Assembly (NCBI RefSeq): GCF_022271435.1
Contig: NZ_JAFIQY010000003.1
Coordinates: 124,001 to 188,000 of the forward strand
Length of the DNA: 64,000 bases
Reading direction: 5' to 3'
Source: Streptomyces monomycini
GTDB lineage: Bacteria > Actinomycetota > Actinomycetes > Streptomycetales > Streptomycetaceae
Positions 50,888-57,971 of the stretch are shown piece by piece (position 1 is the stretch's first letter; each line of letters opens with the position of its first letter). Below the pieces are notes generated by a model. It was not told the origin of the DNA. It saw only the letters and a list, made by a program, of their open reading frames with translations, and searched no databases. The position numbers and the translations under genes were made by a program.

Positions 50888-51967
50888 TCAGAGCCGTACG
50901 GCCTTGCGCGGCTGCTCCAGGGCTCCGGCCAGCAGCCCCTGCAGCGTGGCGAATTCGTCGACGCACCGGCCCGTACCGTTGACCACACAGTCCAGCGGGT
51001 CGTCGGCGACCACCACCGGCACGCCCATCTCCTGGCGCAGCCGCTGGCTGAGGCCGCGCAGCAGCGCGCCGCCGCCGGTCAGCGCTATACCGCGCTCGAT
51101 GATGTCCCCGGAGAGCTCGGGCGGGCACTCGTCGAGGGTGCGGTGCACGGCCCGAACGATCGCCTCGACCGGTTCGGCGAGCGCCGAACGGATCTCCTCC
51201 TCGGTGATCTCCTGGATCCGCGGCAGCCCGCTGACGTGGTCCCGGCCCCGCACGGTGTAGGAGGTACGGCGCTCGGGCTCGCCCTCCTCGTCCACGTCGA
51301 CCGGGGTCCAGGCCGCCGAGCCGATCGCGATCTTGATGTCTTCGGCGGTGCGCTCGCCGATCGCCAGCGAGTGCTTCTTCTTCACGTACGTGATGATCGC
51401 CGCGTCCAGCGCGTCGCCCGCGACCCGTACCGACTGGGCGGTGACGATGCCCCCCATGGAGACGACGGCCACCTCGGTCGTGCCGCCGCCGATGTCCACC
51501 ACCATGCAGCCGACCGGCTCGGCCACCGGCAGACCGGCGCCGATCGCCGCCGCCATCGGCTCCTCGATCAGGTGCACCTCACGGGCGCCGGCGCTGCGCG
51601 CCGAGTCGATGACGGCCCGCCGCTCGACGCCGGTGATGCCGGAGGGCACGCAGATGACGACCCGCGGCTTGGAGAAGCGGCGGGTGGGCAGCGCCTTCTT
51701 CATCAGGGCGCGCAGCATCTGTTCGGCCGCGTCGAAGTCCGCGATCACCCCTTCCTGGAGCGGGCGCATCGCGGTGATGCCGGACGGGGTGCGACCGATG
51801 GTGCGCTTGGCCTCCGACCCGACGGCGATCACCTCGCCGGACGCGTTCACGGCGACGACGGACGGCTCGTTCAGGACGACGCCCTTGCCGCGTGAGTAGA
51901 CCAGGGTGTTGGCGGTGCCCAGGTCGATGCCTATGTCGTACGTACCGGACGAAGTGCTGGACGCCAT
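50888..51967 (-). CDS. mbl: Actin-like cytoskeletal protein (MreB/Mbl family)
   Basis: 359 aa from ATG 51967. Phosphate-1 motif IGIDLGTANTLVY, phosphate-2 VVDIGGGTTEVAVVS, adenosine motif ALTGGGALLRGL, and TVRGRDHVSGLPR as in MreB proteins. No mreCD follows, so this is a stand-alone MreB-like gene, as Streptomyces mbl is; those act in spore wall building. A ~10-residue insert (VDVDEEGEPERR) distinguishes it from MreB proper. The longer frame to 52123 has no ribosome site. Confidence 0.9.
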   Translation of the reverse strand: MASSTSSGTYDIGIDLGTANTLVYSRGKGVVLNEPSVVAVNASGEVIAVGSEAKRTIGRTPSGITAMRPLQEGVIADFDAAEQMLRALMKKALPTRRFSKPRVVICVPSGITGVERRAVIDSARSAGAREVHLIEEPMAAAIGAGLPVAEPVGCMVVDIGGGTTEVAVVSMGGIVTAQSVRVAGDALDAAIITYVKKKHSLAIGERTAEDIKIAIGSAAWTPVDVDEEGEPERRTSYTVRGRDHVSGLPRIQEITEEEIRSALAEPVEAIVRAVHRTLDECPPELSGDIIERGIALTGGGALLRGLSQRLRQEMGVPVVVADDPLDCVVNGTGRCVDEFATLQGLLAGALEQPRKAVRL

Positions 51968-52159
51968 GGGAGGTTCGCTTGCTCTCTCTCGACTGGACGA
52001 CAGGACCCCGCGCGCAGGGCCCTCGAACATCGCGCCCCGGACGGCCTGGATGGCTCGCTGAGCCGCTCGGGAATGCAGTCCACCGAGCTCGTCAAGCTCG
52101 CCAATGGCGCCATTTGCGGGCAATTATCAAGACTACAGGCGGGGCCAAATGGTTCCGGG

Positions 52160-52303
52160 CGGCACCGAGCCGTTCAGCGGCACCGAGCCGTTCAGGTACG
52201 CCGAGCCGTTCGGCAGCGACGAGCCGTCCGGCGGCGCCGCGTCGTTCACGGGCACCGAGCCGTTCGACGGAGCCGAGCGGCTCAGCAGCGCTGAGAGGTT
52301 CCG
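52160..52303. repeat. ~15-18-bp tandem repeat (GGCACCGAGCCGTTCAGC type)
   Basis: Roughly seven diverged units between mbl and the FUSC gene. Translated on plus they read GTEPF; on minus LNGSVP. Neither has a ribosome site. The gap 51968-52314 has no supported gene. Confidence 0.75.
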
Positions 52304-52314
52304 CTCCGACGTAT

Positions 52315-54570
52315 TCAGCTCGTCGCGGACGTCCGTGACGTTCCCGGGCCGCCGTTCTCCCGCACCGTCCTCGTGCCTTCCGTGTCCCCCGCTCTCCTGG
52401 TACCTCCCGTGTCCCCCACTCTCCGCGTGCTTCCCGTGTCCCCCACTCTGCGCATCCCTCCCGTGTCCCCGGCGCCCCGCGTCGCCCGGTTCTTGCCGCC
52501 GGGGCCCCGCGACAGCGCCTCGGCCAGGTCGTCCAGCGCGTCCAGCAGCAGTTCGGCGCCGCGCAGCGCGACGCCGCGGGTCTCGGACTGCGCGGCCCAC
52601 TCCTCCCATACGGCGCGCAGCGCGCTCCAGTCCAGGTCGCGCCGCTCCCGTACGGCATCGACCGCGCGCGGCAGGGACTCGCGCAGCTCTTCCGTGAACG
52701 TCTGGGCACCCGGTGAAGGTTCCGCGTCCTTGTCCGGAAGGTGCGCCTCCAAAATCATCGTCACCCGGCCCATCGTGGACAGGGCGGACTGTGCCGCCGC
52801 TGCCGCGCTCAGCGACAGCCCGCGATGGCGCACCGGCTCCTTCTCGGCGCGCGCCTCGCTCTCCTCCCAGTCGGCGCGGGCCGCGCGGGCGTCCAGGAGG
52901 GCTTCGCGGACCTGGCGGGGGCGGCGTTCGGCGGGCCGCGCGTAGCGGTCGAAGACGGCGATGGCGTACCGGCCGTTGGCCTCCAGCCACTGGGCCAGCC
53001 GTTCGCGCAGCCGCGGGGTCTCCCAGGCGGGGAAGAGCGCGTAGGACAGCATGGCCAGCAGTCCGCCGACGAGGGTGAGGACGACACGTTCCTGGACGGT
53101 CTGTTCCCAGCCGGCGCCCGCGATGCCGAGCAGGAAGACGACGTACGCGGCGACGCACGCCGAGGTCACCGACACGCCCGTACGCATCAGGAGGTACATC
53201 GCCAGGACGCACACGATCGCCAGCGCCGCGCTGACGTACAGGTTCGGGTGGGTGAGGCCCATGATCGCGCCGCCCACCGCGACCCCGACCAGGGTGCCGA
53301 TGAACCGTGCGACGCCCCGCGAGTACGTCTGCCCGAAGTCCGGCCGCATCACCATCACCGAGGCCAGCGGCGCCCAGTACCCGTGTCCGAAGGGCAGCGC
53401 CTGGCCGATGAGGTACCCCGCGGCGGCCACCGCGCTGACGCGCAGCGCGTGCCGGAAGATGTGCGAGGACCAGCGGATCTCGCGGCGTACGGCACGCAGC
53501 GCCAGCGGTACCAGCTTGGGCACGCTCGGGCGCAGCAGGTGCCCGCGCTCCGCCTCGGTGGTGGGCCGGGTGGCCTGGACCGGCTCGTCGGTGAACTCCA
53601 CGGCGTCGGCGAGCAGCGAGATCAGCCGCAGCGCGGAGCGGCGGGCGGCGCCGGTCAGCCGCGGCCCGTCGCCGTCCTGCGGCATCTCGAGGGTGGCCAT
53701 CGCCTCGGGCGGCAGCCGTACGGGCTTGCCGCGCCGGATGGCGGTCGCGACGACGTCCAGTACGGTGGCGGCCGCCCCGAGCAGTTCGCGCGCCCGGTCG
53801 CGTTCGGGGCCTTCCACGGGCGCGCCGACGACCGGGTCGGCGAGCGACGCCAGGACGGGCCTGACCTGCTCGGCCAGGGCCCGGGGCCCGTGCAGCTGGA
53901 CGGGCCGGCGTTTGGCCTGACGCGGGGTCACGGCGGAGGCGAGGCGGGCGTTCATCAGGGGCTGCGGGTCGAAGGGGGCCACCGGGTCGTGCCGCAGCCG
54001 GCGCGCGTAGTCCGCTTCGGCGGCCAGCGCGTCGGCGAGCGCGTCGCGCTGCACACCCCACGGCCGTACGGGGAAGAGCACGATGAGCGCGGCCTGGACG
54101 AACCCGCCGAACGCGATGATGGCCGCGTGCTCCAGGGCGCCGAGGATCGAGGTCGGCAGCGTGACGGTGACGAGCATGACCGAGACGGTCTGGGTGCCGA
54201 CCAGCCCGGACACCGGTCCGACCGACCAGGCCAGGCCGGCCAGGAAGGTCCACAGGGAGAGCAGGACCAGGAAGCCGACGATGTGCGCGGCGGCCAGATA
54301 GCCCAGGAAGGTGGAGACGGAGAGGCCGCCCGCGACCGCGAGGGCCAGCACGGGCCGTGGCCGCCAGCTGCGCTGGAAGGTCGCGATGCCGGCGGCGAAC
54401 GCGCCGAAGGCCGACGAGACCGCGAGGGCCGGGTTGCCGAGATAGAGGCACAGGCCGATGACGATGGCGACACCGACCGAGCCGCGGATCGCGATCAGCG
54501 GGGTGAGCTTGGCCTTCTCGATGGTCAGCCCGGAGCGGGCGGTCTTCTTCAGCGCTCGCGACCAGGTCAT
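52315..54570 (-). CDS. FUSC/YccC-type membrane protein
   Basis: 751 aa. Two hydrophobic blocks, each of about six helices (residues 25-170 and 385-510: LTPLIAIRGSVGVAIVIGL; HGYWAPLASVMVMRPDFGQTYSRGVARFIGTLVGVAVGG), with soluble parts between and after, as in aromatic-acid exporter/FUSC proteins. RPDFGQTYSRGVARFIGT is the hallmark. The last ~60 residues are repeats of RRVGDTGG, coded by a ~27-bp repeat. Likely role is efflux; substrate unknown. Confidence 0.88.
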   Translation of the reverse strand: MTWSRALKKTARSGLTIEKAKLTPLIAIRGSVGVAIVIGLCLYLGNPALAVSSAFGAFAAGIATFQRSWRPRPVLALAVAGGLSVSTFLGYLAAAHIVGFLVLLSLWTFLAGLAWSVGPVSGLVGTQTVSVMLVTVTLPTSILGALEHAAIIAFGGFVQAALIVLFPVRPWGVQRDALADALAAEADYARRLRHDPVAPFDPQPLMNARLASAVTPRQAKRRPVQLHGPRALAEQVRPVLASLADPVVGAPVEGPERDRARELLGAAATVLDVVATAIRRGKPVRLPPEAMATLEMPQDGDGPRLTGAARRSALRLISLLADAVEFTDEPVQATRPTTEAERGHLLRPSVPKLVPLALRAVRREIRWSSHIFRHALRVSAVAAAGYLIGQALPFGHGYWAPLASVMVMRPDFGQTYSRGVARFIGTLVGVAVGGAIMGLTHPNLYVSAALAIVCVLAMYLLMRTGVSVTSACVAAYVVFLLGIAGAGWEQTVQERVVLTLVGGLLAMLSYALFPAWETPRLRERLAQWLEANGRYAIAVFDRYARPAERRPRQVREALLDARAARADWEESEARAEKEPVRHRGLSLSAAAAAQSALSTMGRVTMILEAHLPDKDAEPSPGAQTFTEELRESLPRAVDAVRERRDLDWSALRAVWEEWAAQSETRGVALRGAELLLDALDDLAEALSRGPGGKNRATRGAGDTGGMRRVGDTGSTRRVGDTGGTRRAGDTEGTRTVRENGGPGTSRTSATS

Positions 54571-54624
54571 GCCCCCGAGAATACGTACTCGGAAGCGCCG
54601 AAACGGAATGATCTGCGCCGGTTT

Positions 54625-54735
54625 GCGGGCGGGTTGCGACGGGAACTCGGACGGGTTCGCGTGGGGGCGCGCGGACGGATTCGCGAGCGGGTTCACGGGC
54701 GGATTCACGGGGATTCGCGGGGGGGGGATTCGCAG
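54625..54735. repeat. Degenerate repeats GCGGACGGATTCGCGAGC type
   Basis: Diverged 12-18 bp units upstream of the FUSC start, including GGGTTCACGGGCGGATTCACGGGG. The 439-bp gap 54571-55009 otherwise carries two unassigned promoter regions. Confidence 0.6.
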
Positions 54736-55009
54736 AGCGGGCACGGACGGGCGCACGGCGCGGGCACGGGCGGGTCTACGAAGGGGGCACGGCAGGTCTA
54801 CGGAGGGAATCCCCCGACGACTCGCCGAGAATATCACCGTAAAGCCGGTTTCTGCGCCAGGTAAACCGCGCAGGTCGCGGGCGTGTCCCGGCCGTGGCGC
54901 CGATCCGCGCGGGCAACGTGGCGCCGGAAAGGGAAACCGCGGCACCGGCCGCCCCCTCTTGCTCGTCAACCGGACGTTTCCCAGGCCCGCTCAGCAAGGA
55001 GGGATTCCC

Positions 55010-56029
55010 GTGCGCAAGCCCCTGCTCGCCCCGTTGGTCGTACTGACCACCCTGGCCGCCCTCGCCGCCACCGCCGGCTGCGGCTCAAGCGGAACCGACG
55101 ACACCCAGGTCCGCTTCGGTGGCGCCGAGCAGTCCGGCTCGCACGGCGCCACGCGGCCGGGTCGGGCGTCGCTCGCCCGGATGCCCACCGACCCGATCAG
55201 TTTCAAGGAGCAGCGCAAGGTCGGCGGCGCCGGGGACGGCACCCCGATCGGCATGGCCACGTACCACGGCCCCAAGTCCGGGTTCACCGGGAAGGTGTGG
55301 GTGTGGGCGCCGCCGGAGTACTACGAGAAGAAGAACGCCGACAAGGGGTTCCCGGTTCTGATGGCGCTGCCCGGCGCCGAGGGCTACCCGGTCAATTACT
55401 GGATCGGCGGCGACCTGAAGCTGGAGGAGAACCTGGCGCAGTGGTCGAAGGAGGGCAAGAGCCTGCCCTTCATCGTCGTCATGCCGGTGCTCAACCCCGA
55501 CGCCGATCAGTATTACGACGCCAGCGACATACCCGGCCGGCCGAAGATGGGCACCTGGCTGAACGAGGACGTCCCCGACTTCGTCCGGCAGAACTTCCGT
55601 ACGCTCAAGGGCCGGGACGGCTGGGCGATCATGGGGTCCTCGTCCGGCGGCTTCGCCGCGCTGAAGAACGTTCTGCAGCACCCGGAGACCTTCAAGGCCG
55701 CGATACCGAGCGGTCCGGACATCGTGCCGGACTCACCGCTGTGGCGCGGGCACGCGAAGGAGCAGCGGGAGAACGACCCCGAGGTCCTGGCCCGGCGGCT
55801 GATCGCCAAGGGCGGGCCCGACGTCTACCTGGCCTTCCAGGACGGCTCCAAGGAATCCACGGTCGTGCCGAAGGTCAAGAAATTCATCGCACGCTACGGA
55901 CGTGGCCCGGTCAAGACGCGCTTGCAGACGGTGGCCGGCGGTATGCACGGCGCCGACACCTATGTGAAGGGCATGGGCGAAGGCACGATGCAGTGGATCA
56001 GCGCCCACATGCAGGGGCCGGCGGAGTGA
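55010..56029 (+). CDS. Secreted lipoprotein esterase (alpha/beta hydrolase)
   Basis: 339 aa from GTG 55010 behind AAGGAGGG. Signal peptide with lipobox (VVLTTLAALAATAGC), so probably lipid-anchored at Cys25. The core resembles esterase D/antigen 85-type hydrolases: VWVWAPPEYY, FPVLMALPGAEG, FIVVMPVLNPD, nucleophile elbow GSSSGG, and a likely catalytic His in AGGMHGADTY. A secreted ester hydrolase; substrate unknown. Confidence 0.87.
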   Translation: MRKPLLAPLVVLTTLAALAATAGCGSSGTDDTQVRFGGAEQSGSHGATRPGRASLARMPTDPISFKEQRKVGGAGDGTPIGMATYHGPKSGFTGKVWVWAPPEYYEKKNADKGFPVLMALPGAEGYPVNYWIGGDLKLEENLAQWSKEGKSLPFIVVMPVLNPDADQYYDASDIPGRPKMGTWLNEDVPDFVRQNFRTLKGRDGWAIMGSSSGGFAALKNVLQHPETFKAAIPSGPDIVPDSPLWRGHAKEQRENDPEVLARRLIAKGGPDVYLAFQDGSKESTVVPKVKKFIARYGRGPVKTRLQTVAGGMHGADTYVKGMGEGTMQWISAHMQGPAE

Positions 56030-56206
56030 CGTCCGCTGTGCGGGGACCGGCGGTGTAGCTTCCGCCCCTTCCCGCACACGGGTCCCGTCCGACCCACCGC
56101 ACCGTGTCCCCTCCTCCTCGTCCCCACGCCACTTCACCCGCGCCCCGGCCCCGGGCCCGCGCTTCGCGTTTCGCGCCTCGCGGCTTGCCCTTCGCGTCTT
56201 CGGGCC

Positions 56207-56761
56207 TTACGTCGAGCAGGCCACGTCCAGCAATTCGATGGGCCGTGTCGCGTCGAGATCCACGTACGCGGTGAAGTGTTCCTTGCGGTTCCCGCTCCAG
56301 TACGTGGTGATGGTCGCCCAGCCGACGCGGGCGGACTGGGCGGTGGTGACCTTGCCTACGGAGATGTCGCGCGGCGTGTTCTGCGCGCACAGCAGCAGGT
56401 CGTAGTCGGGCGTCTCGGCCGCCTTCTTCTTGAGCTCGGCGGAGACCTGGTGCTCGCGCTTCCAGGCGCTGGGGCCGTGCTTTCCGTAGAAGGAGACCAG
56501 GAAGCGGCGGATCTCCTCGGCGGTATAGCGGCCGTTCGGGTCGGTACGCAGATTCGCCTGGGACTGCTGCTGCACAGAAGCGCCCCGGGCTCCGGCGTCC
56601 GGAGCGGCGGAGGCGACGGGCGCGGCGGTCAGGGTGAGGGCGACAGCGGTCGCGATGGCGATGACCGTCGCGGCGGCGGATCTGGTGGCGGTGGCGGGAC
56701 TGGTGGCGGCGGACCTGGTGGCAGTGCCGGTGGCGGTGGTGCGCGAAGCGTGACGGAGCAT
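56207..56761 (-). CDS. Small secreted protein of unknown function
   Basis: 184 aa from ATG 56761 (GAGG at good spacing). A long Thr/Ala-rich signal peptide ends near VALTLTAAPVASAAPDA. The mature part (RTDPNGRYTAEEIRRFLVSFYGKHGPS...DYDLLLCAQNTPRDI...WATITTYWSGNRKEHFTAYVDLDATRPIELLDVACST) has two Cys that could pair. No family recognised; similar exported proteins occur in other Streptomyces. Confidence 0.8.
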   Translation of the reverse strand: MLRHASRTTATGTATRSAATSPATATRSAAATVIAIATAVALTLTAAPVASAAPDAGARGASVQQQSQANLRTDPNGRYTAEEIRRFLVSFYGKHGPSAWKREHQVSAELKKKAAETPDYDLLLCAQNTPRDISVGKVTTAQSARVGWATITTYWSGNRKEHFTAYVDLDATRPIELLDVACST

Positions 56762-56903
56762 GAGATGTCCTCGACTTCCGACTTCTGTCCTATGTGCGCA
56801 TTGCCGGTCTTCACCAACTGAGACAAGCGGACGCCACGGATGGTTGCGGGCCTCCGCACACACCACCCGGCTGGAGCAACGGGCCCGCCGAGCCCCCGCT
56901 CCG

Positions 56904-57971
56904 CTACGACACGATGTCCTTCTTCCCGAACCCCCGGAACGCCAGCGCGAACAGCACCAGCGCGTACGCCACGGAAACCGACGCCCCTTGGAGCATGCCC
57001 GTACCGTCGAGCTGCGGCTGCAACGCGTCGGCCCAAGCGAACTGCCAGTGCGCCGGCAGGAAGTCGCGCCACTGCTCCAGGGCGGTGACCTGGTCCAGCA
57101 CATTGCCGACGATGGTCAGCCCGACCGCGCCGCCGACCGCGCCCAGCGGCGCGTCCGTCACCGTGGAGAGCCAGAAGGCGAGGGCCGCCGTGACCAGCTG
57201 GCTGATGAAGATGTACGCGACGGCGAGCGCGAGGCGGGGCAGCGCGTCGCCGGCGGCCAGCGCGCCTCCGGTGGGCAGTTGCAGCGGCCCCCAGCCGTAC
57301 GCGGCGGTTCCGACGCCGAGGGCGACCAGCGGCAGCAGCACCATCGCCGCCGCGCTGAACAGCAGGGCCACGGTGAGTTTGCTCAGCAGCAGCCGGGTGC
57401 GCGGTACGGGCGCCGCGAGCAGGTAGCGCAGCGACGACCAGCTCGCCTCGGAGGCGACCGTGTCGCCGCAGAACAGCGCCACGGGGACGACCAGCAGGAA
57501 GCCCGCCGAGACGAACAGGACGGTCGCGGTGAAGTTGGCGCCGGAGGCGGTCGCGGTGTCCATCAGGGTGATCCGGTTGTTACGGCCGCCCGGATCACCG
57601 CCGATCGCGAAGGCCGCGACCAGGACGAACGGCAGCACCGCCAGGATCGCGCCGATGACCAGCGTGCGGCGTCGTCTGAGCTGCCGCATCGCCTCGACGC
57701 GCAGCGGCAGGGTCCGGCGCGGGCGGTAACCGGGAGCGTGCGACGCGCCGGGCACGGACGAGCCCGCGGGCCCGCCGGAGAGCGTGGAACCACCGGCGAG
57801 CGCGGGCGCGCCACCGGAGCGCGCGGGCTCACCGGCGCTCCCGAGGTCACCCCCGAGCGCGGACGCGCCGGGGCGTGCGGCTGCACCGGAGCGCGCGGCT
57901 CCACCGGAATGCGCGGCTCCACCGGAATGCGCGGGCTGCCCGTCGTTGCCGGGCTCGGTGACGGGGGTCAC
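56904..57971 (-). CDS. ABC transporter permease (ABC-2 type)
   Basis: 355 aa. The first ~80 residues are Gly/Ala/Ser-rich repeats (PAHSGGAAHSGGAARSG), then six hydrophobic helices in the NatB/ABC-2 layout (TLVIGAILAVLPFVLVAAF ... SVAYALVLFALAFRGFGKKD). ATGA overlap with the ATPase fusion upstream, so the two form one transporter. Confidence 0.87.
   Translation of the reverse strand: MTPVTEPGNDGQPAHSGGAAHSGGAARSGAAARPGASALGGDLGSAGEPARSGGAPALAGGSTLSGGPAGSSVPGASHAPGYRPRRTLPLRVEAMRQLRRRRTLVIGAILAVLPFVLVAAFAIGGDPGGRNNRITLMDTATASGANFTATVLFVSAGFLLVVPVALFCGDTVASEASWSSLRYLLAAPVPRTRLLLSKLTVALLFSAAAMVLLPLVALGVGTAAYGWGPLQLPTGGALAAGDALPRLALAVAYIFISQLVTAALAFWLSTVTDAPLGAVGGAVGLTIVGNVLDQVTALEQWRDFLPAHWQFAWADALQPQLDGTGMLQGASVSVAYALVLFALAFRGFGKKDIVS

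Noticed and set aside
52104..52697. Plus-strand GTEPF-repeat protein
   Set aside because: No ribosome site; most of it is antisense to the FUSC gene tail, and the GTEPF pattern is a by-product of the DNA repeat.
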